Source: Sambucus nigra | Lineage: Eukaryota > Streptophyta > Magnoliopsida > Dipsacales > Adoxaceae | DNA length: 64,000 bases | Direction of reading: 5' to 3' | Assembly (NCBI GenBank): GCA_949130495.1 | Contig: OX422221.1 | Coordinates: 151,261,741 to 151,325,740, forward strand | Part shown: positions 43,710-56,716 of the stretch, one piece after another | Numbering within the stretch: position 1 is the stretch's first letter | How the letters are laid out: each line of letters opens with the position of its first letter | Made by a program: the position numbers and the translations under genes | The notes under the pieces: generated by a model | Seen by the model: the letters and a program-made list of their open reading frames with translations, nothing else | What the model was told of the DNA's origin: nothing | Database searches by the model: none

Positions 43710-46090
43710 TTGTATATGAATTGTTTGTAATTTTTGAAAAAATATAATTTGTACATGAAATTTTATAACGTATACATGATTTTTTTGTAATATACACTGG
43801 TAAATTTTGTGTATATCATATAATATAAGGTATATATTAATGGTTGAGGGACCTTAGTGCCCAAAAAATATGTAAGTTGACTATAGCCCAAAAATATTAT
43901 TGGTCATGGTCTAAAAGGGAAAGTGCCCCTTTTAAAAATTAACATTTATGAAATGCAATAAATAAAAAATGGGTAAAATGTAAAATCAATCCTAAAAGTT
44001 ATGTATTTTTTTTGCACATGATATTTCAAAAATTACAATATTAATCATGACATTCATCTTCACTATGAAACTCAACAAAATTAATAATATTAGGAAATGG
44101 GATTCTCAAGGTTGTTAATATTATAAATACAACCATCCTAGTTTTGAAGTTAATAATTCACACTCGTCAAGCCTACTTACATATAAAGTTCTTGTAAGTT
44201 TTGTTATAACTCCCTTATGGTGTGTGACACATTTAGTTCACCTTCGAATGAAGCGTGAAATTAATTTAATGACATAATTAATTAATTAGTCATAATTAGA
44301 ATCAATCATTCCAGTCAGTATTGATCACAATCTTATTATATTTTAGGTTTACCCCATATTATGAGTTTTGCTTAGTGGCGAATAAAGCTAGATCTTTAGT
44401 ATATATCTATAATTGTAACTTATCCTCCCGTAATGTCAGGTGAAACTCATAAATTGGCACCTCATAATTAATATCTCATCTATTTCGGCTTATAATTTTT
44501 ATGTGTCTCTTTCACTCCTTATATGCTATTAACAACTATACCCATTCGGACTATTCTCATTCCTTTATCCTATTACCTCTAACTCACTCTTTAACTCTCT
44601 AACAAAAGACTGTATCATATTACTGACATTAAATCCCAACGACTGTCCAAGGTGATAACCGAGTGTAGCTGTAAACCCGAAACTCATGTTTGAACCTTGA
44701 CAGCTGCGTTTTGGGGACACAGATCACAGGGAGTAAACTCCTATTTTGAAAGCCTTGTTTGGGGTGGAGAGATTAATCTGAGGGATGCGTAAACTGTCCC
44801 GAAATTACCCTTCATAACAAAAAAAAAACATTAAAAATGTTCTACCAAAATTCAATGCACAAAGCTACAGCTGACAAGTGACAAAGGCATTAAATAAATT
44901 TCTAATAAGCTCTTCTTCTCCACCTCAACACCAAGGTACAACTGTACAAACCCCCTCTCCATTTCAATATCATCCTTTTTTCTCTCCCCCTTCACATACC
45001 CATCGTTTACGCTTCCTCCCTCTTGAATAATTCATTTCTTTTTCTACCCTACGCATACCTTTTCTCTCTGTCTCTCTATTAGCCTTTATATCCTCTTTCT
45101 CTATCTAATAGATCTTTGTTAGATAAATCTATTTATGGTTTATGTTTTTCATACTAATTTTTGGGTTAATTTTTCAGCCTACTCGAGGAATGTGTTTGTT
45201 GAATTGGTTATTTTTGTTAGATAGAGGATTCCTACTCACCAAGACTATCTTTGTCTATAGGCAAAGCATGCGGTCGACTAGTACCCCCGATTAATATCGT
45301 CCCCTCCCCCCCAAAAAAAAGGATATAAAAAACTATTTAGGCATAAATTTTTTGGATAAAAACAAAATTAGTTATGAAAAAAAATTAGAGTTACCATTTA
45401 AAAATTAGCCCCTTATGAAAATACTTGTTCCACTTATAATAAATTACAAAATAATTACGGCCCAACTAAAAAAGTTTAGAGACCCGTTTAAAGTTATAAG
45501 CCCAACCAAATAAGTACAAACCCACTAAACCTAACACTAAATCCGCTAAACTCAACCCATCTACAACAACTTCTACACCTACAACTAACGACTCTCTCTC
45601 CTCTATTTCTTTTGTCATTTCATTTCATAGCACACTGAACTTACCATTCTTTATCCTCTTCTCTTTCTTCTATCACACAAACAAACAAGATAAAAATCAC
45701 TTCCTCCAAATTTGTTCACGAATCCATCTTCCTCCCCCCTCCATTTTTTTACAATAACTCACACAATTTTGTTTTTGAATATCCCCCAACTATAAAAAAA
45801 TGAGGGTTATAAAAATTTTTGGTTTGAAAATATAGGTTTTCAATTTCTTCACCCCCCCCCCCCCCCCCCCCCCACACACACACACAAATTTAGGGTATGG
45901 TTCAAGGATTTTCAATTTTAGAAAGTTAAGGTAATTGGGGGACATACTCAGGCATTTGAAGATATGAGTTTGTGTAAGTATATGTTTATTTCTTTGTTAT
46001 AATTTGTTTTAGAATGTAAATTTTTTCCACTAATAATTGTGTTGTCTGATTAAGTTTTATGTTTGCAAATTACACTTTGTTTTGTTGTGT
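43669..46090. other. AT-rich noncoding stretch
   Basis: No gene or element end is convincing. It holds an (AT)n run to 43706 and pyrimidine-rich stretches near 44940-45120 and 45590-45730 that look like leader sequence. A C-run of about 22 followed by (CA)n lies at 45852-45886. Confidence 0.45.
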
Positions 46091-46096
46091 GATTAA

Positions 46097-46987
46097 TATG
46101 TCTACTAAAAAATATCATACCAGTCACGAAAAAAATAAAAAAGATAAAACAAAATGAAGAAGAAAATATTTCACATATGAAAAGAATGGCACTTTTGATT
46201 TTATTTTTAGTATGGTTATTTGGTAAAATGTATTGAATATGAACAATAAAGTCATCAAACTTTTACAAATGTATGACTTGGATAAAGACGTTACTTTGAA
46301 TCATTTAAAAGAACTTTTTTTCTTATTTTGAAAATGAAAGAGAAAACAAATTTGAATTCGCCAAGATTGAAGCTATAGTATTGCTAAGGAAATTGAAATT
46401 GAAGGTATATTTCATGAAAAATTTAATATTTCTAGAAAAATATTTTGATGAGAATTATAGTGATGAGATTAGACAATCAGCGGAAGAATTATTTAGAGCT
46501 AATTACTTCTTACATGTAATACATTAAGTGCTTATGTCATTTAGGACTAGATTTGAAAATTAAAAAAATATGAGGATAGTTTAGGGTTTTTGTTTGATTT
46601 GAAAAAGTTAAAAACCTTAGATGATGACATTTATAGAGTTATCGTATTGAACTTCAAGATTTTTTAACATATCACAATAATTGTGATACTGATGGAAATC
46701 AATTATTTTGTGAATTGAAAATTTTAAAAACGTCTTTACCTAAAGAAATAAAAAAAACAATTGAGGTGTTAGACTATATTAAAAGAATGGATTGTATTTT
46801 TTCAAATACGTGGATTTTCAACAGATTAATTTCGATAATAACCATTATTGTTGCCTCAGCGGAAAGAAGTTTTTCAAAGTCAAAATTAATAAAAATTTAC
46901 CTTCGTTCTACTAGGTCGCAAGATAGATTAAATGGCTTAGCTATGTTATCAATTGGAAATAATTGTTTTAAGAATTTGATGATTTAA
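46097..46987 (+). pseudogene. hAT-family transposase relic
   Basis: An ATG at 46099 opens MSTKKYHTSHEKNKK, a basic start common in hAT proteins with a TTF-type finger; it soon hits a stop. Frameshifted text between carries SFRTRFEN and GFCLI-like pieces. The last frame (46715-46987) reads LPKEIKKTIEVLDYIKRMD and then IIVASAERSFSKSKLIKIYLRS in two parts, followed by RLNGLAMLSIGNN. This is the hAT dimerisation domain with its conserved ASAERSFS. The middle and catalytic parts are lost, so the protein is dead. Confidence 0.75.
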
Positions 46988-47078
46988 TTTATAATTTTTC
47001 ATCAAAAAAATGCGAGAAGAACACGTTTTCTTTAATTTGATTTTTTTATGTAAAGGGACCCCCAATTAGAAGTTCACC

Positions 47079-47109
47079 TAAGGCCCCTAAAACTTCTGAG
47101 TCGGCCCTA
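47079..47109. mobile_element. possible right terminus of the hAT-like element
   Basis: Reverse complement starts TAGGGCCGACTCAG and continues to a GGGGCC block, like many hAT ends. No matching left end or 8-bp duplication was found. Confidence 0.35.
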
Positions 47110-47800
47110 CTACCGAAATTCCAATTTAATTTTTTTGTTTATTTGTTTCGGTATCAGTTTTCATAAGTTTAGTTCGTTTCTAGATATGTAAGGTCTGGAG
47201 AAAGTGGAAAGGGTATAAATAGAAAAAATACAGTATCTTTATTAGCTTGACTTGTGATAAAAATTTAACAAAATATCATTGACTTATTTGTTCTCCCATG
47301 TTTATTATAAAATTTATCTTCTATCAATCTTGATAGTGGTCTTGAACGAACTCGAGTAGGGGGCAGGAAGGTGAAATTTTCCTGAATGGGGTAGTGTTAG
47401 AGTGACAAGATGCTACAAGTGGTGATTGGTCTAAAGCCATAAATTGCTTACAATATGCTACCTAATTAGGTTAGGGGAATTTTCAAATATGGGTTGGTAG
47501 ATTTCTTTGCACAACTAAATTGTAAAAGATAGAACTTTAGCATTATTATGTTAAAAAAAGGGAATGTGGTAATCATGTTGGTGGGCCACATGTACACACC
47601 TCTTCCGATATCCATAATTGTCCTCCATTCATATATGTTTACACTTATTCAATAATTTTCTAATAAACAATATTCAAAAAGGCACTAAATTATATTAATT
47701 TCTTAGATAATTACTATATGCAATCATATTAAATATATCATTCAACTTGACCTATAAATACAATATTAAAATAGGGTTATACGTGGTATTTCGTAGCTTA
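47110..47800. other. AT-rich noncoding stretch
   Basis: No coding frame, repeat or terminus recognised. Confidence 0.4.
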
Positions 47801-50166
47801 TCTATATTATAACTATAATAAATAAAACTATAATTAAGTCTCCTCTATTTTTAGGTGCCATGCAACTCTAAAGTCTTCAATTAATTTCTCTCCTCTCTGT
47901 CCTCCATTCATTTGACCTCTAAACAAGGCGTCTACTTATTAAGTTGAAGAGTCTGGAAACGTAAATGTTTTTGGATTTTCCATTCTTTCCTCTCAAACCT
48001 TTTATCCTAGTCCTTTAAGATTCACCTGTTAAAATTCATAGTCCCTCAATTTCCTCTCAAATTAGCCTTTTTATTCCACTTTCTCATTTTCTCTTCTGTC
48101 AATCATTTATTATCTACTAAAGTTAACTATCTCTATACAAATATATATAAGCACATTTTCTTACCCCTCATAACATATCCAATCCTCTATATTATTGAAT
48201 AACTGACTATTATTTTTCCATTTCCTATTTTCTTATGATCCTCTGCATGATTTTTATTTAACTCATATTTTTCTATTGATACTTATATATATATGAAGAT
48301 TTTGAATCTCTATCTCTAGTTTAAGATCTACAAGTGGGTAAAGATTGCAAGACACCAGTAAGAAAAATAATATTGTTGACATTATTTTACTGCCTTAAGC
48401 TTATAATTTTGGATGAAAGGAGATGATATATTATTCTATATTATATTGGATTCTCCAAAAGTTTGTTTATGAATTTCATATGGATACAAGTTTTTATAAT
48501 TCTAGTAAGAAAAACAAGTTATATATATAATTGTACAATTAAACTTTGTTTGTATATAAAATTTATATATTTATGTCCATCTAGGCTTAACCTTCTATGG
48601 GCTAATCTTTTCATAAACTCAATATTGCATTGAGTATCTATGTTAATTTGATTGCCATCAGTAAAAGTTAGAAATGAAAAGAATCAATATTAGATATATT
48701 TGTTTACAATAGCATGTAGACAAAACTTGATATTTTGCGTATAGATTAACTATTACTTTTCTTAATCATTATCTATACTATAAATAGTTGGATTAAAAAT
48801 CACTAATTGCAACATAGTATAACTATCCACTCTCAAGGGTATTCTATGATAAGATTTAGTCTTACTTCTCTCTTTATTAATGTATACATGAATATACGGG
48901 TCTTCATATGTAATGTAGTCCCTCTCTATGAATAGTCTTAGTATGCTGAGATTTTTCATTTTTTTTATAATTGGCTCTGAGTTTCATTTCTTATAATTTA
49001 TTTGGTTATATTCTACCAAACATTGTAATATATCCGTGTATGGGGCGGGGTGCAAGCTAGTTATTAATAATCGTTTGTAGTTATAATCTTGTTATTTTCA
49101 ACTAATATTTTATTTAGTCTTTATCACAAACCAAATCGAAAGAAAATTTTGGGTTTCTAATTAAAATTTAAGGTACTCCAAGAATTTGTGTGTTCAACAT
49201 AAATAGTTTGACTATTTGACTAATAATATTTATGTTTACCATAATATACACCTTTAGATATATTTGTGCATATATAATGAAAGTGACGAAGGAAAGAAAG
49301 GTTGTGCGATCGGCTCATGGTATATGTACTGGTACTACAGTGTCAAACTATTTCTAATTTAATATATGAGAATTTTGTAAATTTTACAAAGATAAAAATT
49401 AGATTAAATGAGGTTTGCAAACTAGAATATTTAAAAAATGGAGTCTCTAAACTCAGTGATTACATGTGTACCTCGGTAAATTCTAATAAAATTTTACCAT
49501 CTCCACCCAAATAGATCTAGATTTACAGCTCATCATCTTACTCTCCACTACAAAGGAGTTCGTGAATCTTCCCAAAATTTGAACCAGCCTTTAATGTGTT
49601 TTTACCATATTTCTTCTTTTTTCGAAAAGAAATTTAAATGACAATAAAGTGAAAGGACAACCAACTATTAAAGAAAGTTGTTCTCTTCGCACACCCAAGT
49701 TTAAATTGACACAACTAGATTCATTTCGTCACTCTCACCCAAAAAATTCATAGCTCTGCCCACTAGACATCGTTCTCGCTCAAATTTGTTTCACATTTAT
49801 TTATATTCCCATGTGTTGTTCTCTGGTGAACCCCCCCATATTCGTTTGTGTTAATTATGGACTTGTGTTGATATTTAGATCTACAATTGTTTTCTGTCGT
49901 ATATGTGTTTGGGTTTGTTGAAGCGCTTCAATTTGTTCATTTGCATGTATATGTATATATATAGTACTTTGTAAATACACATTGTTATAAAAGAAGATAA
50001 TGGGTCTATGATTTGTTTGTGACATTTATCCGTCGCCTATTATTTTTCTTGGGTGGTTTGTATGGGTTGTTTTTCCATGCCCCCACCGCACACACACACA
50101 CACATATATGTGTTACTTGGTGCACACGTGCATTGCACGTGTGAGAAATTTGTTATATGTTGCTAC
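47801..50166 (+). mobile_element. possible Helitron-like element, 3' end cut by the copia array
   Basis: The 5' end reads A|TCTATATTATAACTATAATA (47800/47801), a common plant Helitron start. Near the right, CACACGTGCATTGCACGTGTG (50123-50143) is a perfect hairpin of the kind found about 10 bp before Helitron ends. A CTRR end is not seen before the copia LTR at 50167, so the limit is unproven. The interior has no Rep/helicase. A smaller Helitron-like unit (48772-49060) lies within it. Confidence 0.35.
48772..49060 (+). mobile_element. short non-autonomous Helitron-like element (289 bp)
   Basis: Starts TCTATACTATAAATAG after an A (48771) and ends GCTAG (CTAG at 49057-49060) before a T (49061), as expected for insertion between A and T. 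The region before the end (CCGTGTATGGGGCGGGG) looks like a decayed form of the GC-rich hairpin typical of plant Helitrons. No coding content. Confidence 0.45.
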
Positions 50167-50890
50167 TGTTATATGCGTATATGGGAAAACTAAAGGGATA
50201 GTAATAAATTGGAACGACTTATCTGGATGCTGAGGTGTGTGTTAGACACACAGTCCTAAGACAGAAATATCGCCCGCACGATAATTAGTGATGCTTCGAG
50301 CCTCAGATAACTGTCCCCAGGATTCAACAGCACAGTTCATCCGATTGAAGCACTCAATGGATGACTTTAAAACCACAAGAGATTATGCCCAGAATTGGAG
50401 TATGAAGAAGGACGTTTTTTGAGCGAGAGAGAGATTGAAAAGTTATCAGAAACTGATCTGCATATCCCTCATATAAAGGGATGCAGAAACCACCCACTTC
50501 CCCCAAAACGTGGGTGACCACTTCTCCCACTAAACCACTCCCAACGGCTAATTAAAAAAAACGTGTTTTAAGTTTAATCATAGAATAATTTTTAATTAAT
50601 TAAATAAAACAATTTTTAATATTAATTAAAATAATTTAATGACGAAATTAAAATTAACTCATTATTAGGACCCAAGACCCAAGCCCAAGTCCCAAGTCCC
50701 AAGTCTTGATATATAATATAATAATTATATATCTATTTAGGTATAAATACCCCAAATCCTCTTAAATTCCCTTAGTGGGACTTGAACCCATGACCTCCTT
50801 TAAAGGGGACTCAAAAGTTACCACTAGGCTACAAGGTCTTATTGTGAGTATATCATTCACACCAATAGTTATACACACACACACACAACA
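50167..50890 (-). repeat. LTR1 of the copia array (724 bp)
   Basis: Plus strand TGTTATATGC to CACACAACA. It holds a minus-strand TATA-like CCCTTTATAT at 50471-50480, an ACACAC-rich end, a CCAAGTCCCAAG mini-repeat (near 50675-50705) and a tRNA-like segment at 50772-50840. It differs from LTR2 at a few sites near the left end. Confidence 0.95.
50772..50840 (-). other. tRNA/SINE-like pol III promoter in the copia LTR (copy 1)
   Basis: On the minus strand, TAGCCTAGTGG (A box, 50821-50831) and GGTTCAAGTCC (B box, 50778-50788) are 32 nt apart. The same occurs in LTR3 (A box 61320-61330). In LTR2 one base change alters the last B-box position (GGTTCAAGTTC). There is no cloverleaf, and a tRNA-derived SINE head absorbed by the LTR is the simplest reading. 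Confidence 0.55.
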
Positions 50891-51466
50891 ATCCCCCACA
50901 TGAATGAGATACGAGAAGAAAGAATAAAGAAAGTTTTGGGCAATAAAATTGTCATTAATAGGCAGAGGTGTCTTTTGGACTTGAACCTTGCTTAGTGTAT
51001 GTCCATTGGGCTTACAACCATTCAGTGAATTACATATCTTGAACTGACCAGTTATTTTGGTAAACCAGTTCAATAGACTACACACATGACACTTTAATAC
51101 ACTTGTGGTTCACAACAGTTTTGCTCATTAAGGCCATGAGCTATATCCCAGTATCATGAGTGCTCTAGAGAATTCAGCCACAATTCCCATAGGTAGCGGC
51201 CCCACTACCACACTCACTTAGGTGAATCTATCAAGAATGTCCTGTCACATCCCGCTTGAAAATTCAAGCCATAGATTCATTAAGAGTTTAGCTCAACCTT
51301 TCTCATTACAGGTAGCACTACTATTATTATTATTAATAACACCATAGGGATAAGACAATGATAAGTCTTTGTAGCGCTCACATATAATCATCCACAATTA
51401 GTTTTCCCATGGAACCTATATTCTGGGATCTCCATTCAGATAGGTTGGGTATCCATCATGATGATT
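50891..51466 (-). other. copia copy 1: polypurine tract and 3' untranslated region
   Basis: Minus-strand TGTGGGGGAT (50891-50900) lies directly before the 3' LTR. About 565 bp between it and the pol stop is not coding. A 107-codon frame (50762-51085) crosses the LTR border and is a by-product. Confidence 0.7.
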
Positions 51467-54400
51467 TTACTCATTAGGCTTTAAGCCCACCCCCCTCGAT
51501 GTTTTGTAAATGATATCTCTTGACAACCCTTTGGTCAATGGATCTGCTAAATTATCATTTGACCTTACAAAGTCAATGGTTATAATGCCATTAGATATGA
51601 GTTGTCTCACACTGTTATGCCTGCGACGAATATGTCTTGACTTTCCATTATATGACTTGTTGCTTGCTTTTGCTATTGCCGCTTGGCAATCACAGTGTAT
51701 AAGTACCGCAGGTACAGGTTTAGGCCACATTGGAATGTCTGCCAGAAATGTCCTCAGCCACTCGGCTTCTTCACCTGCTTTGTCTAAAGCTATGAATTCA
51801 GACTCCATTGTTGATCTTGCAATGCATGTCTGTTTTGAGGATTTCCATGATACGGCAGCCCCGCCTAATGTGAATACATATCCACTTGTAGATTTGGATT
51901 CCTCTGAGTCTGAAATCCAATTAGCATCAGTATAACCTTCAATCACAGCAGGATATGAGACATAATATAAAGCATAATCCAAAGTAAATTTCAGGTATCT
52001 CAAAACTCTAATAAGTGCATTCAAGTGATCATTATTAGGATTACAAGTATATCTACTCAATCTCCCTACTGCATATGAAATATCAGGTCTGGTGCAGTTC
52101 ATAATGTACATTAGGCTACCAATAATTCTTGAATATTCAAGTTGTGACACAGGTTCTCCTTTGTTTTTCTTCAGTTTACTATTTGGATCATAAGGAGTTC
52201 TAACAGGAGTAGATTCATATTGATTGAATTTCCTTAACACACTTTCTATATAATGTGATTGTGATAATTTGATTCCCACAGAATCTCGTATTATTTTTAT
52301 TCCCAAAATAAAATCTGCAACTCCCAAGTCTTTCATATCAAATTGTTCACATAACATCTTCTTAGTGGTTTTTATAATACTCATATGTGATCCAAATATT
52401 AACATATCGTCAACGTAAAGGCAAACAATCACACAAGCATCTCTATGACACTTAAAATACACACATTTATCAGATTCATTTATTTTAAATCCATCATTAA
52501 TCATTACTTGATCAAATTTTTCATGCCACTGCTTAGGGGCTTGTTTTAGTCCATATAAGGATTTAACTAGCTTGCAAACTTTGTTCTCTAATCCCTTTAC
52601 AACAAATCCTTCCGGTTGATCCATATAAATTTCCTCTTCTAATTCCCCATTTAAAAAAGCTGTTTTAACATCCATTTGATGAATTTCCAGTTTATAGATG
52701 GATGCGAGGGAAATTAGAATTCTAATAGAAGTAATTCGCGTAACCGGAGAATAAGTGTCAAAGAAATCGATTCCCTCCTTTTGTTTATATCCTTTAGCTA
52801 CTAACCTAGCCTTATATTTTTCTATGGATCCATCAGGTTTCATTTTTCTTTTAAAAATCCATTTACACCCTATGGTTTTACAACCTGGTGGTAAGCTAAC
52901 TAAATCCCAAGTGTGATTTTGCATAATAGATTCTATTTCACTATTAATAGCCTCTTTCCAAAATGGAGCTTCGGGAGAGATAAGAGCATCGTGATAAGAT
53001 TGAGGATCCCCCTCGGACAAAAATGAAATATAATCAGGCCCAAAAGATTTATCTATTTTACGTCTTTTACTTTTCCTAACTTCCTGTATTTCCATATCAT
53101 TCTCTTGCCTACTACTAGATGGCATATATATGTTCGAAGGAGCATCCTCAAGTCTAGTAGTGGGATTATGTGGAAAAATATGTTCAAAAAATTCTGCATC
53201 ACGAGATTCAATAATAGTATTTGTAGATACACTATCTACATCTGATTTAAACACAAGGAACCTATATGCACTACTGTTTTGAGCATTTCCTATAAATACA
53301 CAATCAACAGTTTTAGGTCCGAGTTTAGTTCGTTTAGGTGGAGGCAGAACTACTTTTGCTAAACACCCCCACACTTTTAAGTATTTATATGAAGGCTTTC
53401 TTCCTTTCCATAATTCATAAGGAGATTTATCAGATTTCTTAGGGGGAATTTTGTTTAAAATATAACAAGCTGAAAGTACCCGCTTCACCCCATAAATTGT
53501 GAGGAAGACCCGAGTTGTTTAACATAGCATTTACCATATCCTTTAGCGTTTGATTTTTACGTTCCCCCACACCATTTTGTTGTGGACAATATGGTGCCGT
53601 AGTTTGATGTATTATGCCATGTATTTTACAAAAATCATTAAAAGGCTCAGAATATTCTCCCCCTCTATCTGATCTCACAATTTTAATTTTTTGATTTAGT
53701 TGATTTTCAACTTCCGTTTTATATAGTATGAATTTCTCAAGTGCTTCATCCTTAGATCTCAAAAGATACACATAACAGAATTTCGTGTGATCATCTATAA
53801 AGGTGATAAAATATTTTTTCCCACCCCTTGTTTGAATTCCTTTTAAGTCACACAAATCGGTATGAATTAATCCCAAAATTTCAGTAGAGCGTTGTATACT
53901 TTGAAAAGGTTTTCTTTTGAATTTTGATTCAACACATATTTCACATTTGTGTTCGACATTTGCAGGCAGTTTAGGAATATCTCCTAAATTCATTAATCTT
54001 CTAAGTGAAGCAAAATTAACATGTCCAAGTCTACTATGCCATAAATATAAGGAATCAGAGATATAAGCAGAAGAATTAACTACATTAAAAACAGAGTCAA
54101 CAGTTACATTTAATTTGAATAATCCCTCACACATGTAACCCTTTCCCACAAACACCCCATTTTTAGATAAAACAAACTGATCAGATTCAAAAACCATTTT
54201 AAAACCCTTTTTACTCAACAGCGAGCCTGAGACCAAGTTTTTCCTAATGTCGGGCACGTGCAACACCTCGTTCAACGTCAGGACTTTTCCAGAATTGAAT
54301 TTTAAATCCACCTTCCATTTTCCAGCAACAGCAGCTACTGAAGAATTGCCCATGTAGAGCTTTTCATCACTTCCCACCACCTCGTAGTGGGAAAAAACGC

Positions 54401-55382
54401 TCCTGTCTCCACAGATGTGTCGGGTGGCCCCAGTGTCCACCCACCAGTCCTTAATGTTGCTAACCAGGCGTGCCTCTGAAATAACAGCAGAAAAATTATC
54501 AGTTTCAACAATTGAAGCTTGTGCACCCCCATTAGGTTTTTTGAAATTCTCATTGTTTTTCCTTTTGAAGCAGTCTTGGGCTCGATGTCCAGGTTTACCA
54601 CAAGCAAAACAGTCTCCCCCGAATTTCTTAATCCCACCTTTAGGTTTCGTAGCATTATTTGGTGCTTTTCCTTTCCCCTTAAATTTATGTTGGTACTTAT
54701 TTGGCTTAAACTGATTTTTGGTCCCCCCATTACTTTCAGCAATGTTTGCTTTGGCAGCCATAGCCGTGGCAACGTCTCTTTTTTCCTTAACGCAGTTATC
54801 CTCTTCAATTCTAAGTCTAACAGTGAGATCTTCCATAGTCATATCTTTACGTTTATGTTTAAGGCCATTTCTAAATTCTTTCCAGGAAGGGGGAAGTTTC
54901 TCAATAACAGATGCAACTTGAAAACCCTCACTAATTGACATACCCTCAGCATGAATTTCATGAATAATGACTTGAAGTTCCTCTAATTGTGACAAAACAA
55001 ATTTTTCGTCAACCATTTTAAAATCCAGAAAACGACTAACAACAAATTTCTTACTTCCAGCATCTTCAGTTTTATATTTCTTATCTAACATCAACCATAA
55101 CTCTCTAGCAGTAGGGACAGAAAAATAAATATCATACAGGGCATCATCCAGATTGTTCATAATATGATTTTTGCACATAAAATCAGATTTTTCCCAAAGT
55201 TGATTAACAACAGTTTTTGCAGGTTCGGTCTCTTCAGAATTATCTTCCTTAATTTCTAACGTGTGATCGAGTTCCAACAGGTTCAGATAAAATTGCATTT
55301 TTTGTTGCCAACGTTTAAAATTCAAACCAACAAATTTTTCAGGCCTAGCAGAGGCGATAGCAGCAGGATCAAATTTTCCCAT
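51467..55382 (-). pseudogene. copia gag-pol, copy 1 (frameshifted)
   Basis: The 5' part (53439-55382) starts with [19 protein letters not shown] and holds a gag domain, a [14 protein letters not shown] knuckle, protease [10 protein letters not shown], and integrase HTDLCD, SDRGGEY, GVGERKN. An extra C at 53479-53481 shifts the frame within the integrase C-terminus. The 3' part (51467-53488) then holds the rest of the integrase, RT with YVDDMLIFG, and RNase H ([36 protein letters not shown]), ending in TAA at 51467. A full gag-pol of this family is about 1300 codons in one frame. The copy is otherwise intact. Confidence 0.92.
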
Positions 55383-55400
55383 TGTACGAATATAAAATTT

Positions 55401-55415
55401 ATATTTCTGTCTTAG
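55401..55415 (-). promoter_or_regulatory. putative primer site of copia copy 1, complementary to its LTR
   Basis: Two bases inside the LTR, the minus strand reads CTAAGACAGAAATAT. The plus strand of the LTR has the identical word at 55506-55520 (and 50256-50270), so the element RNA can pair with itself over 15 nt. No TGG-starting tRNA-type site is present here. Confidence 0.5.
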
Positions 55416-55417
55416 AT

Positions 55418-56140
55418 TGTTATATACGTATATGGAAAACTAAAGGGATAGTAATAAATTGGAACGACTTATCTGGATGCTGAGGTGTGTGTTAGACACA
55501 CAGTCCTAAGACAGAAATATCGCCCGCACGATAATTAGTGATGCTTCGAGCCTCAGATAACTGTCCCCAGGATTCAACAGCACAGTTCATCCGATTGAAG
55601 CACTCAATGGATGACTTTAAAACCACAAGAGATTATGCCCAGAATTGGAGTATGAAGAAGGACGTTTTTTGAGCGAGAGAGAGATTGAAAAGTTATCAGA
55701 AACTGATCTGCATATCCCTCATATAAAGGGATGCAGAAACCACCCACTTCCCCCAAAACGTGGGTGACCACTTCTCCCACTAAACCACTCCCAACGGCTA
55801 ATTAAAAAAAACGTGTTTTAAGTTTAATCATAGAATAATTTTTAATTAATTAAATAAAACAATTTTTAATATTAATTAAAATAATTTAATGACGAAATTA
55901 AAATTAACTCATTATTAGGACCCAAGACCCAAGCCCAAGTCCCAAGTCCCAAGTCTTGATATATAATATAATAATTATATATCTATTTAGGTATAAATAC
56001 CCCAAATCCTCTTAAATTCCCTTAGTGGAACTTGAACCCATGACCTCCTTTAAAGGGGACTCAAAAGTTACCACTAGGCTACAAGGTCTTATTGTGAGTA
56101 TATCATTCACACCAATAGTTATACACACACACACACAACA
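55418..56140 (-). repeat. LTR2 of the copia array (723 bp)
   Basis: Shared by copies 1 (as 5' LTR) and 2 (as 3' LTR). TATA-like CCCTTTATAT on the minus strand at 55721-55730. It has a G-to-A change at about 56029 next to the B box. Confidence 0.95.
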
Positions 56141-56716
56141 ATCCCCCACATGAATGAGATACGAGAAGAAAGAATAAAGAAAGTTTTGGGCAATAAAATT
56201 GTCATTAATAGGCAGAGGTGTCTTTTGGACTTGAACCTTGCTTAGTGTATGTCCATTGGGCTTACAACCATTCAGTGAATTACATATCTTGAATTGACCA
56301 GTTATTTTGGTAAACCAGTTCAATAGACTACACACATGACACTTTAATACACTTGTGGTTCACAACAGTTTTGCTCATTAAGGCCATGAGCTATATCCCA
56401 GTATCATGAGTGCTCTAGAGAATTCAGCCACAATTCCCATAGGTAGCGGCCCCACTACCACACTCACTTAGGTGAATCTATCAAGAATGTCCTGTCACAT
56501 CCCGCTTGAAAATTCAAGCCATAGATTCATTAAGAGTTTAGCTCAACCTTTCTCATTACAGGTAGCACTACTATTATTATTATTAATAACACCATAGGGA
56601 TAAGACAATGATAAGTCTTTGTAGCGCTCACATATAATCATCCACAATTAGTTTTCCCATGGAACCTATATTCTGGGATCTCCATTCAGATAGGTTGGGT
56701 ATCCATCATGATGATT
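56141..56716 (-). other. copia copy 2: polypurine tract and 3' untranslated region
   Basis: Same layout as copy 1. Polypurine tract at 56141-56150. Confidence 0.7.

Noticed and set aside
50762..51085. 107-codon minus-strand frame present in all three copia copies
   Set aside because: It spans the LTR/polypurine border and the tRNA-like segment; conservation is explained by the near-identity of the copies.
51510..51935. Plus-strand 141-codon frame, repeated at 56760-57185 and in part at 62009-62287
   Set aside because: It lies fully antisense within the copia RNase H; its openness follows from codon composition of the true gene and it has no motif.
54415..54938. Plus-strand frames of 99 and 139 codons over the copia gag (and copies near 59664-60187)
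   Set aside because: Antisense shadows of the gag and zinc-knuckle coding region.
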